Of a DNA stretch of 64,000 bases, positions 1-13,865 are shown piece by piece (positions within the stretch are counted from its first letter, which is position 1; every line of letters starts with the position of its first letter). Where the stretch lies: the NCBI GenBank assembly GCA_002633005.1, contig NMRA01000900.1:41496-105495 (forward strand), written 5' to 3'. Below the pieces are notes generated by a model that did no database searches, had not been told where the DNA came from, and was given only the letters and a program-made list of their open reading frames with translations. Made by a program: the position numbers and the translations under genes. Origin of the DNA: Phoronis australis (taxonomy: Eukaryota; Phoronida; Phoronidae).

Positions 1-3000
1 AAGTGTCATGTACAAAGATATATGATCCATAATTCGTGTATTTTCATACATTTATCAAAGTATCAACACCAGCAAACACGACTCATTCATGCAACTTCTG
101 TAAATTTAATCACTATTCGCAACAACCGTCCAAGTCGTTTCCATGTATGTATCATTTATTACATTGTCGTTGCTTTGAAGTCATCTTCGTGGTTAATTCA
201 GGCTCATCAACACCAAAACCTATTCGTTTTGTATTGCGTAGTCCATATTTTCGCCCCTATGTCCCTGCTTAAGCTCAAGTCGGGCATATCCCACGCAAAT
301 TCCTTAAAGGTTCCTTCACTTTACATCTTAACATCACGTGATTCTTTTTATTGTCATAGCGCAGTACTGTTCACGTGTTCTTATTGAAACTATGAAAGTT
401 CAAAATTGTCTGCAACGCGCATTTTATTATTTTGCTTTCAAAATTCCTGGTTTCCTTAGATATCGCGGGATTACTTGAATGAGCCTTATCTGGGACAATC
501 CTACCAATGTTAATTATTCAAGATGAACTGTTTGAAATATATATAGTTTTAATTCTCTGTTCTAGGTTGGTCAAAAGAAAGAGAAGGATAATTCTCTGTG
601 GAAAATCATCACAGAATTGCTTCCGGTAGTACATTAAAATATAATTTCAAAAATCCTTGACAAAAATAGCGAGAAATCTCCGAACAATGTTGGTTATCCA
701 AGTAAGCTCTGTTAAAGTATCGTTTTCATGTACATGTAGGCAATCGAATGTGTAAAAATTTATTTACCTTAAAAACACGCTTGGTGTTCATAGAAGCGAT
801 CAAAACAAATACCCGAAGAAGTACCGAAAAGTGAAGTCTCCATTCCTTTAGGTCATTCTGCATATCAGTAACAATCGCGTATGGGTATTTTCTCACTGAT
901 CACGTTTTCAGATGTGCGGTGCTTCAGCATCCGAAGACTCACTGCTTCATTACATTGTACATTGGTCTATATAGAGCCACTTCCTGCGATCAATGAATTC
1001 CACACTCAATGGGAATGTCCTTGTGCACTGCGGAATAATGAAGTTGACGGTGCTGAAAGCTAATAAACGTTCCAAAGAACGGCTCTTCGGCAGTACATGT
1101 ATACGGCACTAATGCCCTCACTAGGATATGATCTTTGAATCAAACCAATGGAACAAGGTCAATGTTTACTTTAAAAGGTGTTCTTCAGAATCTATCTACC
1201 TTACATGGAATGGGATCTGTTGTAAATCTAAGCTCACATCTACTTACTTCTGTCATTTCCGTGACAGAATGGACAAGCGTCGCGTCCAATTTTCACCCAT
1301 TCTTACAACTTTAGATGGCGCGAGACCTACCGGCAACAAGGCGAAACGTTCTTGGAACATTTCGTATGACAAAGCAGTCCTGGCGAAAATGACCAGTAGA
1401 ATCACCTAATCGTGCAGTTGGAAGAACTATGCACGACACCAGAAATCAGTCTTGTATTTATCACGTCTGCGACGCCGATAATTTGAGCAAGGAAGGTGCT
1501 CTAGGCCCTAACAAAGAAAACATTTCTGCCCTCAAGTCACTAGCTGATTCTGCAACTGCACAGTTGTTTACATCTTACTGTACAAGCTGAGCTACTGGAG
1601 TTGCTCATCAAGTCTTTAAACATGCTTGACTAGAGCCGGACCCGGTAAACATCATCCCTCCCTCATTGGATAATGCATATTTTTTTATTAAAAATGTCGT
1701 TGACAAAATCCCAGGCAATAGAATTGCTCAGCAGACTGCACATTTCTTCTTCCCTTGGCTACCTTTCGGAATGGGGGAATACCCTCCTGGCACAAGAGCC
1801 TGGGCCAGTGCTGCTTCTAGGTTTGAAGAACTGTGAAGTGGATTCGAAGACAAGGAACATACACTGTTTATTGGCCGGAACTTGGAAGACACCTAAAAAT
1901 CTGTTGGATGCAGTGTTGCACCTTAGAATCTCTGCTCTTTGTTCCCACTGTGTCGTGGCTCTTGGTGTTCACAATCGGTTTCTATTACATCTGGTCTTCC
2001 GCAGGGGTCACCACTGTCACCCGTCTACAAACTCCAACTCGCAAGCCTGAACGAAGCTGAATGTCGGCTAAGTACTTCGACGGAGGAAATATGGGTTACT
2101 GTTCCAAGGTAAAGTCTTCAGATTGCCATTGACAAGACACAGTTTGCCCTTGAGGAATCCAAGACTACTGCATTCCCGAATACGAACGACAACGTTGAAA
2201 AGAATTGAACTTTTTATGCACATTTGAAAGTCGGCGTTCAGAATGATGTGTCATCTATGTATGATGGCATGAACATCATTATATCCGATCTCCTTTGCCA
2301 TTTGGGGATCGTATACTCAAATTCCCAGCTCAGGTGAACAACGTGTTAACACGAGCCAATTTTTTCTTAAACGCTCTGACAGCTGCTGGTGTACATATGG
2401 CATTAGAGCTGCAATTTGCATGTCTCACAAAACCTTGGTCCAGTTAATGTAAAAATATGCACTACCTGAAGCAAGTCAATGGGTCTTACATACTATATTA
2501 CATAGCACTGCGCGTCACCATAGGTTAAACCAAGACGTCTTCCACTGCGGGTCTGCAATATCTCAAGGTCAATCTTTGTGTGTTGGACCGAGAGGTTCAT
2601 CAACCCGCAGTCACAGTAACACAGGGTATCCAAAACCACAATAACCCGCTGCACAATCAGCCGTCATAGTCTTTTGAGAGATCCATGGGCCCATTTGAAC
2701 ACCCACGACCGTGAAACTTCTTACCAGCTACACGCATGGCGCGCTATCAGAGGTTACAGAAGGGTTCTTGTATCTCGTCGCCTAAATGCAACGCCCGTCG
2801 ATGTGCTTGGGGATCACTCAATTGCTACAGCTGCAGGCTGGCTGTCTAATAATGGGGTCGGGGCTACGGCATCCGCCAAGGAAATGCCACTGTTGTGGAA
2901 AGATCTGGATGCCAGAGCGTATACATCAACAGCACTCGCGTGGACTTTCAGGCCGTATGAGGTAAGGCTATCTCCGCTGGATGTGAATCCGGGCATTCTC

Positions 3001-4779
3001 GTCTTAGCAACAGTTACTATGACGGTCCTGTCAAAATATCTTCTGGCCAAGCATCCAACGTGGGCGATGGCGTGGAGCTACATGTGTGTGCTTGGTCATG
3101 GCACATGGGACATCTAACAATCTGCATGTTTGCGACATACATATTTTGATTTGATACTGTTACACTGTCAACGTCAAACAGAGGTAGTCTACCTATGGCG
3201 ACGAGGCCCGCATCCTGAACACTGGAATTGTATATGAGACGTTCGCCTCAAGCAGGTCCAGGGGCACAGAAAGGTGACTGAAAAACCAACAATTAACGGG
3301 CAACATCAGTATTGGAAGGTTACGCCTCCTGGTGTCAAAATAGAAATGTTATCCGGCGATTAGTGTCCCTGCACATCGTGTTTGACGCTGTCTCCGACAG
3401 GCAAATTGCATATAAATTCTGCGCACATGTGTCACCTCGTGATACTTGAGACGGAGGTGACGCTCGCATAGATAACTATACATAAAGTCGTGAGAAAGAA
3501 TTTTTCTGCAAAACCGATCACTTAGTAATGACTCATGCACATATAACATACCTAACCGCCTGATTTAATCTTAGGTTCATGTAGAAGCTAAAAAAAATCA
3601 CGATTTGTTGACCAGACGGGGAAGATTGTGGCCACCGATCCTATGATATGCACCTAGTTTTACACTTGATTGAAAAAACGCCGCTCAAACGATGGCGGAA
3701 TTTCCGACAAATATCAGGGCGGTTTCATTAGTTCTTCACATCACATAACTGGTTTTATTGTTTACGACTGTTTCAAACTGTGTCGGTTATACCTCCGAGG
3801 ACGTCGGCATCTCCACATGCGAGGCTACTCTCTTTTGTCGAGCTCATTTCCAATCTGTCGATGTTGGAAATGTGGGAGGTTGCATTTGAGGATCGAGTTT
3901 TTGTTTTGCTAAGAGTCGATCTGTGTAAATTCCTGTTTCTGTTGAGATCTTGTGATATCATATTGTGGACAGTTAACTTACTGTAAAGGACTTGCCCCAG
4001 CTAGCCTATTGCGTCCAAAGTTACAGCGGTCATATGCCTCAGGGATTGGTGCGATTCTAAAGAAATTTGTGTGTAAATCAGCTGTAGGCTAGATAATGTA
4101 TCTGACCGCAGTAGCGTATTAGTATTGTAAGTTCGCGCCGTGTATACCAGTCTAAAGACACGGTGTTAATAATAATGTTATATCTTCCCATATTTGACTG
4201 GTAAAGATAAGAAAAACCAAATAAGAATATTCACCGGTCTTGTCGCAGCATGTACAAGGTGAATGAAGGTACTGGCAACATAAGTATGACAGACAAATAC
4301 TGTAGCCACTTTACGTTTGCGCTTGAGTTCTAAAACGAATACTTTATATTGGTGAACAAATCCGGAAATAAAAACTACCGCAGCAGAGATTGCGCGTCTC
4401 TTTCGTTCTTTTCTAAAAACTTGAAATAACAGTAAGTTCCCTTTGCCCAAATGTCGGTTTGCCTAACCTCGAACTTAAGGTTTTGTCAACACCGTTTGGC
4501 AAAAGTGACCGAGATGTAACCGTGAGTTAACGGTTTTAGTTTTTTGAATGTCATTCAATTACAAAAATATCTTTAGGCAAGCTGGAAACAGAATCCAGAT
4601 ATTATGTAGAGATCAAGTACCGAGCCCAGTTGTTGGCAGCTGAATATTTTTTATTTGCCTTGAGGATAGCTGGAGGTACGATCTTATCAACTCTAAGACG
4701 TCGAATCATTCGCTGGCTATACTCCGACTACAAAGTACCTGACCCTGAGATTAATTGACTAGTTTGTCCACGACTGAGC
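1..4779. other. Upstream region, no supported gene
   Basis: No exon I can support lies here. The longest open frame, 2674-3117 on the plus strand (147 codons), resembles no family I know and overlaps a long open frame on the other strand, so chance is likely. A short plus-frame stretch near 1990-2028 reads like reverse-transcriptase motif B but sits among stops. I read this as intergenic or 5' flanking DNA of the protease gene, possibly with old transposon debris. Confidence 0.5.
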
Positions 4780-4787
4780 TATAAAAA
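4780..4787 (+). promoter_or_regulatory. TATA-like box before the protease start codon
   Basis: The sequence tataaaaa lies 47 bases before the ATG at 4827. A start of transcription about 30 bases downstream would leave a very short 5' leader. This fits a TATA promoter directly on the first coding exon, but an upstream non-coding exon cannot be ruled out. Confidence 0.35.
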
Positions 4788-4826
4788 TCGAGTTTGAAAG
4801 GTGTAGGCATATTGCTCTCTGTAGTC

Positions 4827-4973
4827 ATGCCGTTCACAAGAAATGGAGCACACTGTGCACTCATAATAGCGCTCTTTTTGTTAGCGGCATTTTTTTGGAC
4901 GCGCTGTAGTGGAGAGGAACCACCCATGTCGTACACGGATAACGGCGGAACGATGGGTGATATGATCGTCCAG
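4827..4973 (+). CDS. Exon 1: signal peptide and start of astacin propeptide
   Basis: The ATG at 4827 opens 49 codons ending at a gtagag donor, phase 0. Residues 11-24 form a hydrophobic core (ALIIALFLLAAFFW) followed by a polar stretch, a typical secretory signal with cleavage near residue 27-29. Residues 43-46 read MGDM. Astacin propeptides carry a Gly-Asp motif whose Asp binds the active-site zinc and keeps the zymogen silent (aspartate switch); Asp45 is the candidate here. An in-frame GTG-type start lies upstream at 4794, but the ATG fits the signal better. The 430-base intron that follows shows nothing notable. Linking this exon to exon 3 rests on phase and protein logic, not on a transcript. 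Confidence 0.7.
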
Positions 4974-5403
4974 GTAGAGCTAACGGCTTTTCGTTATCTA
5001 TTTTTAAGTTTTCAGTCTATGGCTTATATTTACCCAATTCGTTTCTGTGGGCTAAAAACAAAACCTATTAAAAACCTTGGTTTCATCGATGTGTATGGAC
5101 AATTCAACTTTAAGCAAGACACGCTGCTCCTTGCACAAACATGAGACTGGCGAGTGACGCTAGTACAATCACGTGGTGCCTTTGGTAAGCTTTGTGTTAG
5201 ATCACTTTGTCGCTAGACTTCCTCTTCAGAATGCAGTCGAGGTCAAAGTGCAAATATTAATCCCATGAATTAAGGATCCTTCAATCAAACTACCAGCGTA
5301 TAAGTTATGGTTTAGGTGTATTTTGTCTTCATGCGAACATTTACTTGTTTTTGCAATATCTGCACATTGCAATTCTACATAACTTTATTTGTTTGTATTT
5401 TAG

Positions 5404-5469
5404 CTGGAAAACGAAATGCAGTTGGAATTTGAACGAGGAAGAACGAAAACAAGGGGCTCGGAAACAATA
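5404..5469 (+). CDS. Exon 2: propeptide segment
   Basis: This is a 66-base exon of 22 codons between a good pyrimidine-rich acceptor (tgtattttag) and a gtaagc donor, phase 0 at both ends, so it fits between exons 1 and 3. It encodes LENEMQLEFERG followed by basic residues, which is plausible astacin propeptide. It is short and has no diagnostic motif, so it is the least certain of the N-terminal exons. Confidence 0.55.
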
Positions 5470-6827
5470 GTAAGCTTCCTTCATACACTTATTGACCTAC
5501 CTGTGGGGAAGAGGGTTTTTCAATGGTTATCGAGTTTTTTCCTAAAAATATTTGTAATTACGAACAGCATACCATAATATACCGCGTAGAAATGGTACAA
5601 TTATCGGGGACGGTTTTGGACTCTTATGAGAACTGACTTACCCCGTATGACCAAAAAAGTTTTCTAAGTTGAAATTCTTAAAAGCCCCTTTCGCGAACAC
5701 AATGCTTGTTTTTGATCTTGGGTCTAACTTAGACAAACGTTAGTTCAGGTTTTGACGTATGAGAGCATACAACCTACTGTGAATTTACAAAACGAAGCGA
5801 AGCGTTGTTTGAAATACGGATTCAACAATGAACCAGACCCTTGAACTCTTCGTGAGGATTATTTTGCAAAATTTTGTAAATTGGGATCTTGCCTGCTTGG
5901 AAAGGGAATTGTGACCACAAATATTATTTCTCGTGTGTCGTTAAGTCGCAATGCCTTGCCTCTACAGCCTTTGCCATTTCTGAAAATGAACGAAAATTAT
6001 CTTGGATTTGACGTTGTTTACGGATATTGGATTGTGAAAACTAATAACGAAATTTGTTCCTCAACATTTTACACTGGTAATAGTCATATATTGTGGTCAT
6101 AAAAACCAAAATCCTAATCATAAATCTACTCCGCAGCAAGGTTTTTATCGATCTCGGCTTAGACTAATTTTGGTCTTAGTTTCGGTCTGAAGAATTTTTT
6201 GTGAAATTTTACAAATACGTTTTGGTCATTAGTGAGCCTAATATGGGTGTTAGTTAAAACACAACGGTTTAATTAATGGGGTCCCTGCTCAACAATTGTC
6301 GAGAGAAAGGTCTTCATGGATCATTTAGTTGAATTTGAGGAGTTTTGAAAAGCTTGTTATTAATTTGTTGAGTGTAATTTTGAGCAGATTTGAAAAAGCA
6401 GTACACCAAAAATCGCTAGAGACGATATTCCTTGAACTTCACTAAAGTCATACATTACTTAGCATAAAAAGGAGATTACAAATCCAGCTATACGTTCAAC
6501 GAAAGATTATGTTCGTATTTAATAAAAATGGACCTGCAAGTGCATACCTGTAGTCAAACACCTTCGTTCATAGATGGATGACCTTGTCAATAAATGCCAA
6601 AGAAATTGGAGATCCGCCCAGAAACTTGACATTGGACAATAAATGCGAGATTTACGTCACTTTGCGATTGTATGTGATTGTATTTCTATTCTCACTATGT
6701 ACATGTAGGCCGCTATTCAGTGACCAAGTGATCAAGATAGGGAATCTTGAGATAACACTAACGTACACTGTAGCTGAGTTACCCTTACCTTCATCAATGA
6801 ATATCGACTCCTTTCATTCCCGAAGTG

Positions 6828-6967
6828 CGTTCAGTAACGCTAAGACCTACGCTAGGACCTAGCTAAAATCTAGCCAGAGCCACGTGTTCTCATTTGAAAT
6901 ACACGGCAATATCTCACGTAATCCCACTAAGTCTTGCTTTTTAGCGACGTCCTAGCGTTACTGAACG
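6828..6967. repeat. Hairpin repeat, copy 1
   Basis: The 15-base arms at 6828-6842 and 6953-6967 are perfect reverse complements, and weaker complementarity continues inward. The interior resembles 28890-29010, so this looks like a small foldback repeat family. Confidence 0.55.
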
Positions 6968-8169
6968 GTAGGCTGCTTTAGTCTAAACTTGATTGTTTTG
7001 ACAGTGGGAGTTATGTAATTCCTTTAATATTGCTCAATATTGACCAAACTGGGGACATCACACAGTACATGTATCTCGGAAGTGGTTCAACGAATCGACA
7101 CGAAACACCCAAATATTATGCCCATTATACGGCTCTCCCAATTATTTCTAGATTTTTTTTAATATGTTCCAATTTTATTGAGGAATTATCAAAACGTGTG
7201 AATTTTGTAATTTCTATGTAAAAAACAACGTTATACAAAACGAAAGTGAACAGATAATAAGTAAACTGTGACACGTTTTTACGACTTTGTCTGGAATAAT
7301 AATACTATGCAAAATTTTGCCATACAATTAAGATCCTGTTGTTTTGCTATGTATGGACATCTTTTGCTAACTTTGCCAGATTGCGTGATCGTGTTAATGG
7401 CACAGTTGTAGAACGTAAACAATCAAATTTTACAATGTTTCTATTTTTACAACATCTATGCTTTTTATGAGGATCGGAAAGGGCAACAATTGGGAAAAAT
7501 CAACTCTAATTTTATGTAGAACTTTTAGTAATAAACTCTCTCCTAAATAGTATTCATTTAGATCCCTGTTGGATTATGCTTAGCGTATTCATCACTATTT
7601 AAAACGAAAATCAAACCTGTTTGTTAATTTATATTATTTAGAAAATTCAATTCAAGTCAATAAAAACATTTTTATAGGATTCATTGCTTTGTAACATCAG
7701 GTGATGTTTTAAAGGTACTGGCTACATGTAGTAATTCAGTTAACGTCATCAAGCGGCTTGTAAAATCGATTGTGTTTAAACCAACTTATCCTGTTTCCGA
7801 GATACTTTTTTGTTAATCCTGTCAGTGGCGCACAGAATTAGATGATCACGGGTCTGAAAATGCAAAACTCTCCCTGGAACTCGTTGTTAAGGAACAGATT
7901 CCCGTGAACGGCTTTTATTAAAATATATAACGGCTTGAGCATTCGTCTTGAAAGCTTTTGAATCTGCCTTATTTGAACGGAGTGGCATTATCACTGGTTT
8001 TGGGTTCTTGCCTTTCATAGCAGGGTTACTTTTAGGAATAGCCGACATGATTGTCCAAAGAGATTCGATAAAACACTTTACACTTTTTCACAGTGCTACA
8101 GAAAGACAGCATCGTGGAATGTTGTTTAAAATAGCTTATCATTGATTAAAGTAATCAAACCGAATTCAT

Positions 8170-8485
8170 AACATTCAGTCATTCCCATTGGTTGAAATCT
8201 CGGGAACCCCTTTCAGATTTCTGTTACGTAGTATATGTATGGCGATCTTCTTTGATTTGAATAGCTGTAATTTATTAAAGCTAGTAGAAATATAGGTAAA
8301 CGAAAGCAGGGAAATCGAGATCCACTGGATTAAGGTCAAACAAATTCAGCGCCTAGAAGTGTGTGTAAGAGGCGGCAATGTGATCGGTAAACTTCCGACT
8401 TAGCATAAGCATGCGGAAATTCGTGTGTCGTTCATCATTTTTCCAAAATGCCACATTTCAGTATAGGTGGCGCTGTGTCAGAGGG
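8170..8485 (+). repeat. Dispersed 315-base repeat, copy 1
   Basis: It begins with ttcagtcattccc and ends with taggtggcgctgtgtca. A diverged copy in the same orientation lies at 40360-40675. There is no coding content. It is probably a non-autonomous transposable element or SINE-like fragment. Confidence 0.55.
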
Positions 8486-11400
8486 TATGAAGACGATCGA
8501 TTTTCGTAACAGAGTCATTTTTGTTAATCGCCGCCAGGATTGACAAAACAGGGTCGATTTTATAAAACACGTTCCTTTCTCCGAAACATGTTCGCCTCTA
8601 AACAGGGTTGTTTTACATAGAATGGAATTTACAAAATTGGCATAGTTTTAAACAGAGTAAAAATTACAAAATAGCTTTTAATTGTCCTTTAAACATGATT
8701 GACTTTCATAAATAGTGTTGAATTTAGAAAATAGTTTGGTTCTAATTTTTACAATTGATGTTTTTTCCTTCCCTCATACATTTGGTGATTTAAATTCTGA
8801 TTCGTTGTGGACAGTTTAGAAAAGTGCAGTGTTGTTAGAAAGTTTTAACTAATTGTAACTATAAACATAAGATAAAAATAGTGCTGTAGTGGTAAAATTA
8901 GAGGCAAGTAGGCGCCCAAAGCTCACCGTATCACCTTGAGTAAAGAACGTAACTTCTGGTGTGTAGGCGTTACGTTCAAATATTAAACGGTGGTGGCTGC
9001 GCCTACGTGCGCCTACGTGCGCCTACGCCCCACTACCGCACTGGATATTGTTTATAATTGCATGCAGATGGTGCGAGAAAAACATGGACAATCATCGCCG
9101 TAAGGTAGTCGAATAACTCCGAACCTATCGGATTTTTACATAAGGCCTATAAACTAAAAATATTAATTTAAATTTGCCTTATATAAGGGATTGAATATCA
9201 CTTAATGACTTGCCTAACTAGAATTATTCTGCCTGGAAGACGTATAAGAAGTAATGAAAGATGCATTTCAAGTACACTCCTTATTTTGAGCACAACAGTT
9301 GTGCAGCTGGAAGTTTTTGACTCTGTCTAATTATTTATCGCTGTTTTGGGAATATTTCGCAACGTTACCCACGCATTTCATCGTATTGGAAACTGGATTT
9401 CAACGAGCGTGATCATCACGGACCTCTACTTCATTGCAATCCTAAAACACCTAAGTCGTTGAACAGAAATTCAATGAAAACAGTCAGTTCAATGTCAACT
9501 GTTCGATCAGTGTGACACCACTTTGACTGCAATTATTTTAATCATGAGGTTTCCGGCAAACTAGATGTTTTAGCCGGGAATACACGTCTGTTCCTAGGAG
9601 ACTCAAAATGCACGATGAAGTAACAATGCAGGAGGGTCTTTTTATTAATATAAAATGATTAGATTGCGGACAGAAATCCATCTTAGTGGTTGTTGTAATG
9701 GTTATACTTTCTGACCACGTGAAGGAATGAATAGCTGGTTATTACTGAACACTTGTAGTATTTTGAGTAATTAGCTGAATACCTCCTTATTTGGTGCTTC
9801 TATATTCGCTGTAACGAAATATGCCATGGCCTGGTGTACGAGTCTTTGTTTTAGTTTAACTGCACATGGTTTCTATTACACGCTTGCTAAATCCATATGT
9901 TTCTTCTTCGACTTGATATGATATGTGTACATAATTACGTGTACTTCTATATATAATCTGACCACACCTTCTTCAGTACGTCACTAACAAGACTGCTACT
10001 GCCACTCCTTAGAGTTCACCGAACCATTCGTTAATGAATTCTTTACGCCCTGGATGTACAAACACGTTGTACACGTATCTGGCGGTGACAGACGTCTATT
10101 TGAGAAGCCGGTTATTAAACTTTTGGGATGTACGCACATAGAATTCAGATATTTGGCATTGGCAGCTGATTAAACTTTGCTAAGGACACGGGATATCATT
10201 AATGAACTGAACAGTGACGTGGTGCAGATCACCACGGACCGAAAAAACAAGTCTCTGCAGCTGGAGATATCAGGGCATCTGAGCATGACACGAAATCACC
10301 TTCTATCAGAAGAAGAAATCATTCGCTGTCGTGTAATAAAACAAAATGCAAACATTTTCCTCCGGCATATCGAAGGTGGGAGATTGTTGCCATCGGCTGC
10401 GGGGAATATTGCTCTCCCTCGGTCAATATATCACCTGGTATTGCCCTAGAGATATGTGCATATTGTTGCGATACATTCTTATTTGTCTTTAAGCTCTGTA
10501 AGACAAAGGCAATTCATTCCAAGGGTAACGGTGGATTGTAAACACTAAGCTTACCCTCATAATTAAAGGCGGTTTTATTCTGGGATTTTTTTCAACTTAA
10601 GTCAGCTCCTTGCTGATGTCAACCGAAACAAGAACTCTACTGAAATCTAACTTCTGTATTTGTTAAACCTATTTTTAGAAAAGCGACGCTGGTTTTATTT
10701 TTATTTAAACAAACCTTGAACTTTCCCTGATAAACAGTGATTGTGTTTCGGAACAGATCATTGAATCCAAGTCACTAAGATTGAGCCGTTATTCGAACAT
10801 AAATCTGTGAATGCATTGATTTCTCATATGAAAAATCACTTAGATATCTGTCACAGTTTTTATGCACGCGTCCACCATTGTAGCGGGGAGATAGAAATAC
10901 GTTGCTGGTGTTATTACCTTGCAAGTAGTGTCAGGAACAGCATATTCTTACTATCACGAAGGCCTGTAATTCGTAGGTCAATTTTTGTCTCAGAGTTGAC
11001 TCTTATCTACGCATGAGCGACAAATCATGGAACTTATAGTCTGTTTGGATGTTTCACTGAAATTAGCTCGTGCGCAGGAATCTGAAAGTTATGGATACAT
11101 ACGGGTTTTCTGACGACTATCATATGTGACCAACTATTCTTTGCTCAGAAAGAAGGTCAATATAGAAATTCAGGTAGCAAACACGTTGCACCTAAAATGG
11201 CCCTCTTCAATCTGATTTGAGTATATTGGGACTTAAAAACTATAATTTATCAAATATCTACTATATAAGTTTTTAAAAGTTTTATATTAGAATAAAGTGC
11301 TGGAATTTGACGCAGTGCAAGAAAACCAAGAAACTTGGTTGAGATGATGATTTTGTGTTTTGTACATGTCATGAGCATTCGTAAATTATGTCAAGTTTCA

Positions 11401-12298
11401 GCGAAATTAGAAGGTTCGATTGATCACCCATGCTCACCCTGAGGTATTTTTTAAGTACTTTTACAAACATGACACCTAGCGGCCTTGTTTAGAGTTGTTA
11501 AATGATGATTAAAACTAAATCAAGGACAAGGACTGATAAGACAAAAGTATCCTGACCTCTGTCAATACATTTTCGTGGGTGCGAAGATAAAGTGTATGGA
11601 ATTGCAGCTGCTGCCTAGTATCAACAAATATGTTTTCAACCACCAAAGTTCAGTTTAGTGTCGCATCAAAATTTTATAAAATAGGTAGAGAAAATGCATA
11701 AGAATTGCAAAAATTCTCCAAGTTTTATTTAGTTGTTTCAAAAACCCAGTCCTTCTAAATTGTTGGAACTAATCCTTTGTGGCACATGTGAAAAACAGTG
11801 AGAGCTCACGTGACTCAGAAAGTTTTATTTTGGAAGTCGGCTTTGGACGGGATAATCCATTCATAAATGTAATACATTTAACTCTTAGCTTGAATTAAAT
11901 GAGTGTCTACGTAGGGAAATTTTGTTATAGAATCTTGGGATGAAGTTGAGTTGACACGAGGTGCAACGAACTTAGAGAAACATATTGCTCACTCTAGTAG
12001 GGCATTTTTTCATGATGTGTTGGTATTTAGAGCTCCAACAAAAGTTAAGGCCTTGCTTACTTCCCCCCGTTAATTGAGTTTTCGTTGTAGTTTAGACCTA
12101 TTGACAGAAACAAACCCCTTGTGTTCGCATAGACACGCGAAGAGGTGCCTTTTGATGATTTTGACCTTTAATTGCTTCTTAAACTGATACATGTGTCTAC
12201 TACCATTCAAGACAAATAGGCTGAGCGCTCAAGCTAATTCTGGCTATCTTTACTTGAAGGCAAGTTTTCCTATTGCCTGATGTACTGTTTATTTATAG

Positions 12299-12562
12299 CG
12301 TAACGACAATGTTCAAAGTGCCATACGGAAAGCGGAGGTGAACGCAGGAAATACAAAGAACGATATGGTGGAAGAGGGTGGAGCCTTGCCTGCAGAACCC
12401 GATGAAGATTTCGACAAGTCGCCCAAGGACAATAATGGAAAGAAGATCGGGCAAGGATCAGGCCTTGGCCCGGTGTTAAATAAAAGGAGTGTGGCGACTG
12501 ATCTCAAAACGCAGCGAGGCGGCGATCGAAAGCTTGGTGAAGGAACATCATTGATAGCTCAA
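12299..12562 (+). CDS. Exon 3: propeptide
   Basis: Eighty-eight codons in phase 0 lie between the acceptor atttatag and a gtaagc donor. The product (residues 72-159) is hydrophilic, charged and low in structure, rich in Asp, Glu, Lys and Gly, with no cysteine, as expected for a prodomain that is cut away. There is no in-frame ATG near its start, so it must be an internal exon. The 1.2 kb intron that follows holds no recognisable feature. Confidence 0.7.
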
Positions 12563-13762
12563 GTAAGCTGACCCCGTTCTACCACTAATGTATTGGAAAT
12601 TAAGTAGTTCATCGATTTTCATGAAAATTTAGAGGTCGTTCGGTTGGAGACAATCTGCTTGTAATTTGAATTAAACTCTTCTACAAAGCCTCTTCTATTT
12701 TTTCTCTCTTTAATCAGATTCTATTTCAGTTTCTAATCTTGAAGCACTAACGTTCCGATGACCAAATGTTATGCAAGAAAAAGAAGATTGCACTAAATCA
12801 CTTTGTCTCAAGAGTGTGCACGGGGAACAGCGCAATAAAATATATTGCTGGCCACTGAAGTGATATGTCGCTGAGATTTCAATGTAGAATAATGGGACAT
12901 GTTTTGCTGTTTCCTTCTATATGCTAAGATTTTGTCTGCGAAAGCACGCTTGCTGTGTTCGGTTTATGGAACGCAGCCCTGTTCACCCCTACGGAATTTT
13001 GACATGCCCTTTGTTTCAATGTACTGTAACATTGTATATAGTTCTAAGTGTCTGTTGGCTGCTTAATTTCCAAGTCCAATTCGATTGCCTTAACTACTTC
13101 AGTGATTGTAGGGTGAAACGAAAATGAGGGATACTGTTCAAGAAAGCTGATGTTCTGTTTGGACGAAAAATCTACGCTGGGTTTTTCTAAAACGGCGGTG
13201 TTCCAGTCGAGCAGGGCTTATGTGTCCGGTTACATGAAACAGTCCCAAATAGGGACTCAACTAAGTTGCCTAAATCTAGTGCGTATTTTTTGACTTGTGA
13301 AAACAATGATTGCCCTTTTTTGACTTGTTTTAGTCTCATTACTAAATCAATGTTTTACTTTGAGTCGAGAGGGAGTTCTACATTGAATTGCCAATTTTAT
13401 CGAAAATATTTAGGGATCTTTTCATGCAACACCCCCAATTTAAGGACTGATTCCATATTTATTTTCATTAAATTCTTGGCTCAGTTTTTAGTTAAATTAT
13501 TAGAAAATGTCATTGATTAAAGAAGAGCTCATAATGAGGATGAAATGAATGAAAATCATTGCATGTGCTGTGAGTCCAAAACGACACATATACGCAAAAA
13601 GTCTAAGGGATCTTAGTTGAGTCCTTATTTGAGACGGTTTCATGCACCCGGCCAACGGTGTTCCAAATCCCGTGTTATGCAAATAGGGAAATAGTTACAT
13701 GCATGGATGTGTCACTCCGTTCGTAGCTTGTTAATGTATGTATGCATTTTAATCTTTTACAG

Positions 13763-13865
13763 CTTCTCGGCAGGAAGAAAAGACGACTAGCTGCTAACTT
13801 ATGGACGCGGGCAATGGGTGGGGCCGAACCTATAAAGTACTCGTTTGACTTGTCAGCAACGTGGA
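13763..13865 (+). CDS. Exon 4: furin-type site and start of astacin domain
   Basis: The acceptor cttttacag is followed by codons for LLGRKKRRLAANLWTRAMGG. RKKRR (residues 163-167) is a proprotein-convertase site placed just before the mature astacin domain, whose first strand follows (LWTRAM, then IKYSFD). The exon ends in phase 1 at gtaaga. Cleavage here would free the new N terminus that buries itself in the active-site region in known astacins. The next 1.4 kb intron has nothing recognisable. Confidence 0.85.

Larger units (their letters stand above)
5470..12298 (+). other. Intron 2 (6.8 kb)
   Basis: No exon is supported here. It contains a hairpin-forming repeat at 6828-6967, a dispersed repeat at about 8170-8485 that recurs at 40360-40675, and a short 10-base direct repeat (gcctacgtgc) near 8998-9027. 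The open frame 10177-10449 looks orderly but has no recognisable domain and no clear matching splice phases. Confidence 0.5.

Noticed and set aside
1990-2028. Plus-frame SGLPQGSPLSPVY, like motif B of non-LTR reverse transcriptases
   Set aside because: The frame is interrupted by stops on both sides and no YxDD or other RT motif could be found nearby.
2674-3117. 147-codon open frame on the plus strand
   Set aside because: No recognised domain, the opposite strand is also open across much of it, and there is no splice or promoter context.
10177-10449. 90-codon open frame in intron 2
   Set aside because: No recognisable domain and no clear pair of splice sites matching the phase 0 gap between exons 2 and 3.
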